Positions 8,955 through 17,169 of a stretch of 64,000 bases of DNA are shown here, one piece after another. The DNA is from an uncultured Actinomycetes bacterium (GTDB taxonomy: Bacteria > Actinomycetota > Actinomycetes > Mycobacteriales > Nakamurellaceae), in contig CALANS010000049.1 of assembly GCA_937926105.1 (NCBI GenBank), forward strand, positions 39,438-103,437. The letters are read 5' to 3'. The notes under the pieces are model-generated. The model did not search any database and had not been told where the DNA came from. It was given only the letters and a program-made list of their open reading frames with translations. Both the position numbers and the translations under genes were made by a program. The first letter of the stretch is position 1, and each line of letters starts with the position of its first letter.

Positions 8955-10055
8955 TCAGCCATTTCCCGGCTTCGGCAGATAGCTCAGGTCGAAAATCTTG
9001 TCGAATGACAGCCCACTCAGGTCTGTCTTGGTTTGCTGGGACGTCAACTGCACCATGCGGGAAACGTTGGAGGGAACCGGGGACATCCCATCTGCGTACA
9101 CCGGCGCCATGCTGTCGAATGCGAGGTCGAAGGTCTTCTGGTCCAGATCGGCGAACCACTTGTCCTTCACCGCTTTCGCCGCTGCAGCCTTGTCGTCCTT
9201 CAATGCATGGAATGCCTTGTCGGTGGCCCGCAGGAACGCTTCGACGGTGTCCTTGTGCGCTGCCAGGTAGTCGGGCGACGCGATGATCAGGATCGTGTAG
9301 ATGCCTGTCATCGTCGGATCTTCGTAGAAGGCCAACCAACGCTGCCCGAATCCGTCTGCCTGCGCCACCGAGGTCACCGGCGGCGAGAACACGTAACCGT
9401 CCGCGTGACCCTCACGGGTCGTCGTCACATTGGCCTGCGAGTCCGAGATCGCGATCAGCTTGAGGTCGGTGTCGGGGTCCAGCCCTACGCCCGCGAGCAT
9501 GGCTCGGAACGTCAAGTTCGAGGTCGAGCCTTCTGCCGGCAGCGTGATGGTCAGCCCTTTCAACGCCTTGAGCCGGTCAGTGATGCTCGACTGCGGGGTC
9601 ACGCCCTTGTCGGCCAAGGCCTTGATGGCCTCGTTGCTGAGCGCCAGGTCATTGGGCGAATTCGGCGTCATCACCCCGACCGCCTTGACCGGCCTCCCAG
9701 CCTGCATCGCGTTCAGCACCTGCGGCGTCGAGGCGCTGGCGATGTCGGCCTGCCCGTCCAGCACGGCCTGAGTGGTCTGCGCAGAGTTGGGTAGCACCTC
9801 GACGTCCAAGCCCTCCTGCTCGTAGTAGCCCATCGCGAGAGCCACCTCAGCCGTCAGGTAGGCCATCGAACTCGAGGGCTGCACGTAACGAACCTTCGTC
9901 AGACTGCCTGAGTCGGGCGCGCCCGACGTGACTGAACCGGACGCACCGGCCTTGCTCGCGTCGGTCGCAGACCCGGCGGAGCCTCCGCTTCCCGAGCAGG
10001 CAGCCGTCGCCAGAGCCAGTGCCACTATCACCGTGAGCCACCGCACTACCTTCAT
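8955..10055 (-). CDS. ABC transporter substrate-binding lipoprotein, NitT/TauT type
   Basis: About 366 residues. A lipoprotein signal peptide (basic MKVVRW, a hydrophobic stretch, then the lipobox ATAAC) is followed by a Gly/Ser linker and an SBP_bac/NMT1-like fold with VRYVQPSSSMAYLTAEVAL and EQEGLDVEVLP. ATG 10055 is preferred over GTG 10061 because GAGGAG lies at good spacing only for the ATG. First gene of the transporter operon; the protein would be lipid-anchored outside the membrane and deliver substrate to the permease. Confidence 0.9.
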   Translation of the reverse strand: MKVVRWLTVIVALALATAACSGSGGSAGSATDASKAGASGSVTSGAPDSGSLTKVRYVQPSSSMAYLTAEVALAMGYYEQEGLDVEVLPNSAQTTQAVLDGQADIASASTPQVLNAMQAGRPVKAVGVMTPNSPNDLALSNEAIKALADKGVTPQSSITDRLKALKGLTITLPAEGSTSNLTFRAMLAGVGLDPDTDLKLIAISDSQANVTTTREGHADGYVFSPPVTSVAQADGFGQRWLAFYEDPTMTGIYTILIIASPDYLAAHKDTVEAFLRATDKAFHALKDDKAAAAKAVKDKWFADLDQKTFDLAFDSMAPVYADGMSPVPSNVSRMVQLTSQQTKTDLSGLSFDKIFDLSYLPKPGNG

Positions 10056-10089
10056 GGGCACTCCTCAGCTCGTTGAGATGTTTCAGTGA

Positions 10090-10117
10090 AGACTAGAGTG
10101 AAATTTCAGTATGTCAA
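10090..10117 (-). promoter_or_regulatory. Promoter with overlapping palindrome, transporter operon
   Basis: On the minus strand TTGACA (10117-10112), a 16-base spacer and TAGTCT (10095-10090) form a plausible sigma-70 promoter 35 bases before the binding-protein gene. The spacer contains the perfect palindrome TGAAATTTCA (10099-10108), and further TGAAA half-sites flank it. This is where the operon's own GntR protein could block RNA polymerase (inference). Confidence 0.5.
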
Positions 10118-10367
10118 GACTCCAACCCATGGTTCTGATCGCTAGGTTGCGAAGGGCGCACGCATCCTGGGCGGAGATCCACTACCAGAATGCATCGAGC
10201 CGGCAACGCCGAGCTGTTCTGATCTCAGCTATCGGCGGCACCGCAAGACTGGGCAGTTCGGCAGGCTGGGTTCCAACTGTCAAAGGCGGCCAGAGACTCC
10301 AACCAACCCAGGGCGGTTCAGTTCGGCGAAGAAGGCGCCTTGGCTGAACAGTTTGGCGACCTCTCCG

Positions 10368-10589
10368 TGATCTGCGCTCCAGCAGGGTGGCCACCGCGGA
10401 ACGACTCATCGGCCCCACGACCAGGTCACCTTCCCAGTCTCCGATCCGGCTGCGCTCGTTGACCACGGCTGGACGGTGGTGGATCCGCTGATGTGGCACG
10501 ACGTAGCGCGAACGCCGCTCGTCCGGCCCTCGACGATGCTTGCGCAGCGGCCGCCGGGTCCGCAACCGCTTGGCGAGCCGGCGATTCAA
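10368..10589 (-). pseudogene. IS30 family transposase fragment
   Basis: About 74 residues related to the start of the IS30 catalytic domain: RTRRPLRKHRRGPDERR, then SRIGDWEGDLVVG with the first catalytic Asp, and SAVATLLERRS. The frame then degenerates, and the N-terminal helix-turn-helix and the remaining DDE residues are missing. It abuts the IS256 remnant, whose end lies at about 10594. Confidence 0.75.
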
Positions 10590-10655
10590 CGATCCTGTCA
10601 GACCCTTTGTGTAAGAACATATTCCGTGTTGTGTTGAAACCTAGCAAGTCGGTGA

Positions 10656-10831
10656 TCACATAGGTAACCTGCCGGGGAAAGAGACTTCCAGCGTGTTCAG
10701 GGCGATGGCCCAACCCTGTGTTCCGGTGCTCGATTCACCGCCCGTCGACTGCTGATGTTCCTCAGCCCGAGGTAGATCAACTTCATTGCCGAATCGGCGT
10801 CCGGGAAATGCCCGTGATTCTTGGTGTCTGC
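10656..10831 (-). pseudogene. IS256 (mutator-type) transposase C-terminal fragment, frameshifted
   Basis: One frame reads TKNHGHFPDADSAMKLIYLG. A second frame continues with GTQGWAIALNTLEVSFPGRL before a stop. Together they match the C-terminal end of mutator-type transposases, broken by a frameshift near RNISSR. The sequence TTACACAAAGGGTCTGACAG just downstream resembles the terminal repeat of this IS family. The N-terminal two thirds are absent. Confidence 0.72.
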
Positions 10832-11328
10832 GCGACACAATCCTGCGCGGCTAGCTACTTCGCCCTGAAAAACGGATCCTCAGGTGATCGGAGTCAGGTA
10901 TCGTGGACGCGGCCGCGGGTGACGAGAGATCCCGGTGCCGTGGCCGTCCGGCAACGGCTGTTACGGCAAGGTCGTCGTGATCGCCGCGCTGGTGAATAGC
11001 CACCGCGCAACGCCGGGCAGTGCAAGTGTCACGGCTGAGCGTCACAGCAAGCCGGCCCCGTTCCTGAACCATCCCGTTGGGCCACGTCACCGTCTAGCGA
11101 GGGCGCCGCGAGGCGCTAGGATTCGGCCAAGCAGTCAGCGGCAGGCGGCCGTCCATCCGGCATTCCGGGCTCCATGGCCGCGAATTCTATGGGACCGCGG
11201 TGGCCGACCTCGCCCGGAGGAGCTAGCATGGCCCACGCCGATTCCCGGAGCACCTGCCCAGTACCCTCATGCCGGAAGAACCGCCGCCCAGGATCGCCGG
11301 CAGGCCCGCACCGCCTCGGTAGGGTTGC

Positions 11329-12507
11329 GTGACTACGCGGCAGTCCCTTGCCAGTCTCCTGGGCCTGATTTTCTCACATTTTGTCGCCTTTAGCATCATC
11401 TTGACGATGCTCCCGTTCGCCGCGGACACGGCCGGAATGCCGGCGGCGGGGTTGGGAGTGGTCCTGGCCATTCTTGGCGGATCGGGCCTGCTCTTGGATC
11501 CCATTGCCGGCGCACTGGCGAACCGGATCGGGCGGCCACTGGTGGTTGGCTTGGGTGGCATTGTGGGCGCCCTAGCCTCCATTGGCCTGGCGCGCGAACT
11601 CAACCCGGTCACCGTGACCATCTACGCGCTCTGCGCAGCGATCGCCATGTCATGCATCGTGAATCCGGCCCTCAGCGCGTTATCCGAGCATAGGCAGGAG
11701 CGACCCGCCCTAGTCCAGGGAAGCAACGCCGCAGTCCAACGGTTGGGTTCTCTCCTGGCGGCGCTGGCGCTAGCGCTGCTGCTAACCCAGCGAGGTCTGC
11801 CGAAGCTTCAGTTGATAGTCGCAGCCGGCTACCTGGTGGTTGCCGCATGTGCGCTCCAGATATCGACAGGCACCCGTGGGTCGGCCAGCTCACTGTCCCG
11901 GGCCGGCGTACGCGCAGCGTACGCGCGGAGCTATACCCTCGCATTGAGGTCGATCGGAGTCGCTCGCGCCGCACTCGTCAACTGCGGACTCGCCATCTTC
12001 TTCCTGGTGGGGTCGTCCTTCTTTCCGATCCTGGCTCTCGATCGGGGCTATGGTTCGGTCTATGTCGGTGTCGCTCTTGGCGCCCGCGACCTACTCGCCG
12101 TGGCCGCCGGGCCCACTCTGCCACTATTCAGCCGGCGCTTTGCATTACGGACAATATGGATCTGGGCCGCATCTCTAGGCTTGATAACCCTCGGCGGAAG
12201 TATTGTGACCTCGTCCATGCTGTGGGGAATTGCGCTGTTTTCCGTACATGGCATCGCCATCGGGTTCGGAATAGCCATAGCCAACATCCATGTGACCCAC
12301 GCGACCACCGAGCAGGAGCGGGTGTTCGGCTTCGCGGCAGTCGCGATCGCCAGCCGGGCTGTCAATCTACTGACGCCGCTGCTGCTGGGTGTGGTGCTGG
12401 CCTTCGGCTCTGCTCGGTTGGCGATTGCGGTGGGTGCCACCATCGGACTGTCACTCCTGGTGGGGTACATGATGACGGGGCGCCGACCGCCCGGGAAGGC
12501 AACCTAA
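11329..12507 (+). CDS. Major facilitator superfamily transporter
   Basis: 392 residues, GTG start with GGTAGGG upstream. About twelve hydrophobic segments; the N-terminal half has the loop NRIGRPLVVGLGG in the position of the MFS loop 2-3 motif. An integral-membrane secondary transporter of unknown substrate, probably an exporter-type MFS. It is the only plus-strand gene in the left 25 kb and converges on a second MFS gene. GC content is moderate and it follows the IS remnants, so it may have been acquired. Confidence 0.8.
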   Translation: MTTRQSLASLLGLIFSHFVAFSIILTMLPFAADTAGMPAAGLGVVLAILGGSGLLLDPIAGALANRIGRPLVVGLGGIVGALASIGLARELNPVTVTIYALCAAIAMSCIVNPALSALSEHRQERPALVQGSNAAVQRLGSLLAALALALLLTQRGLPKLQLIVAAGYLVVAACALQISTGTRGSASSLSRAGVRAAYARSYTLALRSIGVARAALVNCGLAIFFLVGSSFFPILALDRGYGSVYVGVALGARDLLAVAAGPTLPLFSRRFALRTIWIWAASLGLITLGGSIVTSSMLWGIALFSVHGIAIGFGIAIANIHVTHATTEQERVFGFAAVAIASRAVNLLTPLLLGVVLAFGSARLAIAVGATIGLSLLVGYMMTGRRPPGKAT

Positions 12508-12514
12508 CGATCAC

Positions 12515-12561
12515 GATAGGGGTGGATCGACCGCGGTGCGCAAGCACACAAGACCCCTATC
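12515..12561. terminator. Weak inverted repeat between convergent MFS genes
   Basis: GATAGGGGT (12515-12523) and ACCCCTATC (12553-12561) form a 9-bp stem with a long loop; the right arm includes the stop codon of the minus-strand gene. No T-run is present, so termination is only a possibility. Confidence 0.3.
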
Positions 12562-13759
12562 CCGCTGGCGCCACATGATTCGCCCGTCGCCCAGCCGCCG
12601 GTATCAGGGTGACCACCCTGATACCGGCGAGAACGGCACACACAACCCATACCGCGTCGAAGCCGGACCCGTGTGACAACACGATTCCGAAAAGCACCCC
12701 TGCCAGCGTCGCACCGCCCTGCGCAACAGCGGCCATCAACGCAACCACCCGTGAAACAATCTGTCGCTTGAAGCATTCGCCAGCCAAGAGTATGAACGGC
12801 GCTGTGGTTGCCGCCAGGCTGATGCCGATCAAGGCAGACAGTAGCAGCACCAGAGCCGGCAGGTGCAGCACGCCCAGCAACGCATAACACACGACGGCCA
12901 TCAGTGAACCACCCATGACTACTCGAAATCTGCCATCATGCAAATCAGCCAGCCGACCAACCGCCGGCGCCGCCACCATCAGCGCCAGGCTGGGGATCGC
13001 AGCCAACGAACCGGCTGAGACCGTCGAGTACCCGAATGCATCCGTCAGATACGTCGGCAACCACACCAGGAGCCCATAGGTTGCCAGCATTCCGACAAAA
13101 CTCACCGCCAGCAACTGCCAGAATGCCCGACCACGACCAAACCCGGCACCATCTGAATCTGAAACCGAGGTTGGCGCATGATCGACAGCGGCATCAAACC
13201 GCAGAGCCACCACGACGTATGTCAATCCACACAGTATCGGCAATGTCATCAAGCCACCAGTCATGCCCAACAACGAGCAAGCGACTGGAAGCGCCGTCAG
13301 CGCCGCAATTGATCCGATGCCGGCGCCGGACTGCATCAGACCCATGACCCGGCCGCGCCTGGATGGCTCAAACCCGGTGATAGCAACGGATAACGACGGT
13401 GTGTACAAGGCAGCGCCAATCGCTCCCAACAGGAATCTGAGTATGAGCGCCACCGGATAGCTTTCGGCAAGGGCAAAGGCAAGGGACAACGCCGCACTGG
13501 CCGCCAGGCCAGCGAGCAGCAGTACTCGAGGATTCAGCTGTGTATGCGCGAGCCCAGCCACCATCTGCAGAACGGCATATCCGAGCACGTAGGCGGCGAA
13601 TAGTGCCCCGACCCCGGCGTAATCAGTACCGAGACGATCCTGCAACGGCACAAATATTGGGACCACCGCAGTGCGCTGCATGTTGTGCAGCACCAACATC
13701 ATGAACAGTAGGAAGACGGTCAGGCGACCTGGGCCAACTCCCGTCGCCCGCAAGGCCAC
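12557..13759 (-). CDS. Major facilitator superfamily transporter
   Basis: 400 residues with about twelve membrane segments. The loop GLAHTQLNPRVLLLAG and the motif PSRRGRVMGLMQSGAGIGS fit MFS proteins of the anion:cation symporter/CynX-like kind. It ends the long minus-strand run that begins at the peptide importer, with 72 bases separating it from the M20 amidase gene, so it may move a substrate or product of that pathway. Its 3' coding end carries a perfect hairpin (12598-12627). Confidence 0.8.
   Translation of the reverse strand: MALRATGVGPGRLTVFLLFMMLVLHNMQRTAVVPIFVPLQDRLGTDYAGVGALFAAYVLGYAVLQMVAGLAHTQLNPRVLLLAGLAASAALSLAFALAESYPVALILRFLLGAIGAALYTPSLSVAITGFEPSRRGRVMGLMQSGAGIGSIAALTALPVACSLLGMTGGLMTLPILCGLTYVVVALRFDAAVDHAPTSVSDSDGAGFGRGRAFWQLLAVSFVGMLATYGLLVWLPTYLTDAFGYSTVSAGSLAAIPSLALMVAAPAVGRLADLHDGRFRVVMGGSLMAVVCYALLGVLHLPALVLLLSALIGISLAATTAPFILLAGECFKRQIVSRVVALMAAVAQGGATLAGVLFGIVLSHGSGFDAVWVVCAVLAGIRVVTLIPAAGRRANHVAPAG
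12598..12627. terminator. Perfect 14-bp palindrome in 3' end of MFS gene
   Basis: CCGGTATCAGGGTG and CACCCTGATACCGG separated by 2 bases, lying inside the last codons of the minus-strand MFS gene. The position between two convergent genes suggests a bidirectional hairpin terminator or anti-collision element. Confidence 0.4.
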
Positions 13760-13831
13760 CTCCTAGAATTCCCCGTATGACCAGCCGGCAGCCGGAGCCA
13801 AGGCCCAAGCGGATTCGCCCGCAAACCTTAC

Positions 13832-15067
13832 TCAGGATGACGCCAACTCGACCAGACTCTCCAGCAGGACATTCGCGCCGTTTTCGATGTCGTCCCACCC
13901 GGTCTCCTCCTCCGGGCAGTGGCTGCGACCGCCCTTGCTCGGCACGAAGATCATGCCGGTCGGCGCCAGGAGTGCCATGTTCTGCGAGTCGTGGCCTGCC
14001 GCGGAGGGGATCCGCATCTTACTGAGCCCCAGCCGGTCGGCCGCGGCGGATATGACTGCCTGCACGCCGTCGTCGAGCGGCACAGGGTCGACCACGGTGT
14101 CCGGCCGGAACTCCGCCGTCAGATCGTACTGCCGAGCTGAACTCTCAGCGGCCTCAATGACGGCCTTGGTCAATGCGTCGATCCGCCCGCGATCGGGATC
14201 GCGAAAGTCGAGCGTGACCGTGACCAATCGGGGCACCACATTCGCTCCGCCAGGCTGAACGCTCAGGCGCCCGCAGGTGATCACCGCATCAGGGCTAACG
14301 GATGCGGCCACCCCGGGCAATCGAGTCAGGAACGACGCGGCTCCCAGTAATGCGTCGCGCCGGGCGTCCATCGGAGTAGCGCCCGCGTGGTCCGCCCGAC
14401 CGGTAAACTCCACGATCCCGCCGCCTAAGCCAACAATGGAGGTAACGGTCCCAATCTGCATGTTGGCCGCCTCCAGGCGAGGCCCCTGTTCGATGTGCAG
14501 TTCGATAAAGGCGTGCATCGTGCCTCTGAGAATCCGGGTATCCGTCGGGGACATGGATCCGAAATCGCAGTTGGCAAGCGCATCGATCAGGCGATCGCCG
14601 TCGCGACCGGACATCGCAGCGAGTTGCTCGGACGTGTAGCCGCGAGCAATCCCGCTCGACCCGAATAGGTGACCGTAGTTTCCTTCCTCGTCGGAGAACA
14701 CCACCGCCTGGACTGGTCGCACCAAACTCACGCCAGCCTCAGAGAGCGTTCGGACACACTCGAGCGCGGCAATGGATCCGACCGCGCCGTCAAACGCTCC
14801 CCCGTTCGGGACCGTGTCGATGTGCGATCCGGTCCACACCGGGGCTGGGCCGTCGCCGGTGACCATCGCCCCGGCCGTCATGTTGCCAAGACCGTCAACT
14901 CGCAGGTGCAGGCCCGCCGCGGCGCACCGCTCGGCGTACCACCGGCGCGCCAACAAATCCGACTTCGAGAACGAGGTCCGGTCGATCCCACCAGACACCG
15001 AACGGCCTATTTGGGATAGCTCGATCAGGTCGTCCCGGAGCCGTCTGCCATTGACCTTCAGGTTCAT
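13832..15067 (-). CDS. M20 family amidase, N-carbamoyl-L-amino acid hydrolase/allantoate amidohydrolase type
   Basis: 411 residues. Two-metal site motifs are complete: TGSHIDTVPNGGAFDGAVG, SDEEGN, ELHIEQGPRLE, AAGHDSQNMA and the late GGRSHCPEEE. This is the carbamoylase/allantoate branch rather than a classical M20 peptidase. It would cleave an N-carbamoyl or similar amide bond in the cytoplasm. ATG directly abuts the TAA of the racemase gene (TAAATG). Together with the adjacent hydantoin-racemase-like gene and amidohydrolase it suggests breakdown of hydantoin/N-carbamoyl amino acid-like compounds. Confidence 0.87.
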   Translation of the reverse strand: MNLKVNGRRLRDDLIELSQIGRSVSGGIDRTSFSKSDLLARRWYAERCAAAGLHLRVDGLGNMTAGAMVTGDGPAPVWTGSHIDTVPNGGAFDGAVGSIAALECVRTLSEAGVSLVRPVQAVVFSDEEGNYGHLFGSSGIARGYTSEQLAAMSGRDGDRLIDALANCDFGSMSPTDTRILRGTMHAFIELHIEQGPRLEAANMQIGTVTSIVGLGGGIVEFTGRADHAGATPMDARRDALLGAASFLTRLPGVAASVSPDAVITCGRLSVQPGGANVVPRLVTVTLDFRDPDRGRIDALTKAVIEAAESSARQYDLTAEFRPDTVVDPVPLDDGVQAVISAAADRLGLSKMRIPSAAGHDSQNMALLAPTGMIFVPSKGGRSHCPEEETGWDDIENGANVLLESLVELASS

Positions 15068-15895
15068 TTACGCGCCCAACACCAGGCCGTCCACCGATTC
15101 GCCGTGAGCGAGTTTGGGTGGCTTGTGGTAGGCACTTCGGCTGTGAGTCAGACCCAGCGATACCGTGGCCTCGGCAACCTTGAGCGCGGCCTTCGAAGGA
15201 TTGATGACTGGGACACCGAGTTCCTCCGACATCTTCTCCGCGACATCCAAAAATCCCATGCTCATGCAGCCCAGGATGAGGGTGTCGGCACCGTCGACCT
15301 GCACCGCCGCGCGACCCTGCTCGACCATTCGCTCCAGCGCTGAGTCCGCCTCTTGATTGATCTCGAATACCGAGGCCTCGATATGTCTGATAGACGCGAG
15401 CGCATCAATGGCTCCTGCCTCCCACGCAAGCCGGCGCAGCGCGGGAACAATGCTTGCCGCCACCGTGACCATGCTAAAGCGATGTCCCAGTGTGGTCGCG
15501 AGCGCTATCGATGCCGCGGCCGGCCCGACCACCAGCATGTCGCTGATTTCGCGAAGGCCATCCAGGCCAGGGTCCCCGAAGCAGCCGACAATGGCCGCGT
15601 CGAATCCCTCAGCTTGGACGCTTCTCACGACCTTCGCCGTTGGCGGGATCGACAAATACTCCTCGTACATCGACTCGATCGATCCCGGCCCAGACTCGAC
15701 GGTCCGGACCGCGACTTGAGTGTCACGACCCGCCCAGGACGCCAGCTTTGACTCGCGACGATCCACCTCGGCCTTACCCAAGACGGTCAGGTGCATGGGG
15801 CCGGGTATCACGTACGCGACTCGCGTCACCCCGGTCGCGTCGGGCCCTGTTGCAGCCTGGGCCGCCGGCGTGACAGGCGCTACGGATGTGGTCAT
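15068..15895 (-). CDS. Aspartate/glutamate/hydantoin racemase family protein
   Basis: 275 residues. The two catalytic cysteines expected for this cofactor-free racemase family are present in VGCFGDPGLDG (C105) and LILGCMSMG (C210). The first motif is characteristic of hydantoin racemases. It would invert the alpha-carbon of a hydantoin or acidic amino acid derivative. It sits between an amidohydrolase (gap 2 bases) and the M20 amidase (abutting), a typical hydantoin-type arrangement. The first ~20 residues are Ala/Thr-rich and probably disordered. Confidence 0.85.
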   Translation of the reverse strand: MTTSVAPVTPAAQAATGPDATGVTRVAYVIPGPMHLTVLGKAEVDRRESKLASWAGRDTQVAVRTVESGPGSIESMYEEYLSIPPTAKVVRSVQAEGFDAAIVGCFGDPGLDGLREISDMLVVGPAAASIALATTLGHRFSMVTVAASIVPALRRLAWEAGAIDALASIRHIEASVFEINQEADSALERMVEQGRAAVQVDGADTLILGCMSMGFLDVAEKMSEELGVPVINPSKAALKVAEATVSLGLTHSRSAYHKPPKLAHGESVDGLVLGA

Positions 15896-15897
15896 CT

Positions 15898-17139
15898 CTA
15901 CTCCTTCGTTGCGCGATATTCAGGATCCACGAATGGGCGGACGGTGCCCGCACCGTCGACGACTTCACTACCCGCGCGATAGACGGCCCTGACCGCGTAG
16001 ACCGCAGCAATATCCTGGAAGGGGTCGCCACCAAGTACGACGAAGTCCGCCCGCGACCCCGGCCGCAAAACACCGATATCCGGGTCACCGATCAGGCCGG
16101 CTCCCCCGCTGGTTGCCGACTTCATCGCCTGCTCGGCGGTCCACCCGTGATCGACCATCCACTGAATCTCGAATCCGAAGTAGCCATGCATCGAGTCGGT
16201 GCCCAGCGCGAGCGGAATCTTCGCCTCCCGAATCCGGGCGACATTCTGCTTGACGTACTCCCGGGTCTCCAGAACCTTGGCCATGATCTGCGGTATCCGG
16301 GCATCGCCTCGCTCGATGCCATCGGGGTGAAAGGAAATCGAATTGGTCAGGGTGAGCCACGTGCCGTACTTCACCATACGCTCGATGTTGCCCTCATCGA
16401 GCATCGCGCCGTGCTCGATCGATCGGATCCCGTTTTCCACCGCAAGATCGACGCCAGGCCCGCCGTGAGCGTGTGCTGATACCTGCAAACCGGCCATGCG
16501 TGCCTCGTCGACGATCGCCGCGATCTCCTCACCGCTGTAGTTCGACTCCTTGAGAGTCGATCCAACGGATGACACACCGCCCGTGGTAAAGATCTTGATG
16601 TGGTCGGCCCCCTTGGCGGCCCTATCCCGAACGGCCTCACGCAGTGGCCCGACGCCGGCGACCCCACCACCGGAGCTGCCATGTCCACCTGGCGGGCTCA
16701 AGCCGGGCCCAGCAACCAGCAGGCGTGGTCCGGCAACCTCGCCGCGGCTTACGGCGTCGCGAAACTCGAAGTCGATGTCGTACTGCTCTGTCATGATCCT
16801 CGCGGTCGTGACGCCCGACTGCAACATTCGATGGACATTCTCGACGCCGCGAATGGTCTGCCACACCGCCGGGCGAACCAGCTGGCCATGTTGGTCTCCT
16901 TCACCAGGCCGGATTGTCACATGGGTGTGTGCGTCGACGAAGCCTGGCACGATGACCGCATCGCCCAGGTCGTATGTCTGAGCGCCGCCCATCGCCACAT
17001 CTCCCGCACGGCCAACGGCGACAACCCTGCCCCCCTCGACCAGCACACCCTCGCCTAGTCGCAGGCCACTCCCGAGGCCGTCGAACACTCCTCGCGCTGT
17101 GTAAAACGCTCGCGAGCCGACGCTGTCGCTACTCATCAT
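15898..17139 (-). CDS. Metal-dependent amidohydrolase
   Basis: 413 residues. Amidohydrolase superfamily motifs: VDAHTHVT (HxH), IKIFTTGGVSS with the candidate carboxylated Lys, SAHAHG, SIEHGAMLD and ALGTDSMHG. Similar in type to the protein at 5178-6413 but clearly a different sequence. Expected to open a cyclic or linear amide in the cytoplasm; it is not a typical hydantoinase (HyuA/DHPase) by length and motif spacing. It is followed by the racemase and amidase genes in one operon. Confidence 0.85.
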   Translation of the reverse strand: MMSSDSVGSRAFYTARGVFDGLGSGLRLGEGVLVEGGRVVAVGRAGDVAMGGAQTYDLGDAVIVPGFVDAHTHVTIRPGEGDQHGQLVRPAVWQTIRGVENVHRMLQSGVTTARIMTEQYDIDFEFRDAVSRGEVAGPRLLVAGPGLSPPGGHGSSGGGVAGVGPLREAVRDRAAKGADHIKIFTTGGVSSVGSTLKESNYSGEEIAAIVDEARMAGLQVSAHAHGGPGVDLAVENGIRSIEHGAMLDEGNIERMVKYGTWLTLTNSISFHPDGIERGDARIPQIMAKVLETREYVKQNVARIREAKIPLALGTDSMHGYFGFEIQWMVDHGWTAEQAMKSATSGGAGLIGDPDIGVLRPGSRADFVVLGGDPFQDIAAVYAVRAVYRAGSEVVDGAGTVRPFVDPEYRATKE

Positions 17140-17169
17140 CCAATACCTCTCCGTTGCACCGAGCTGGTG

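Larger units (their letters stand above)
10118..11328. other. Gene-poor region with insertion-sequence remnants
   Basis: About 1.2 kb without an intact gene. It contains decayed pieces of an IS30 transposase (10368-10589) and an IS256 transposase (10656-10831), listed separately. From ~10835 to 11328, upstream of the MFS gene, I see no recognisable coding sequence. Confidence 0.6.

Noticed and set aside
10851..11090. 79-codon minus-strand open frame beside the IS remnants
   Set aside because: No similarity to transposases or other families that I can see; probably chance.
12515..12561. Strong rho-independent terminator between the MFS genes
   Set aside because: Long loop, no T-run; only recorded as a weak inverted repeat.
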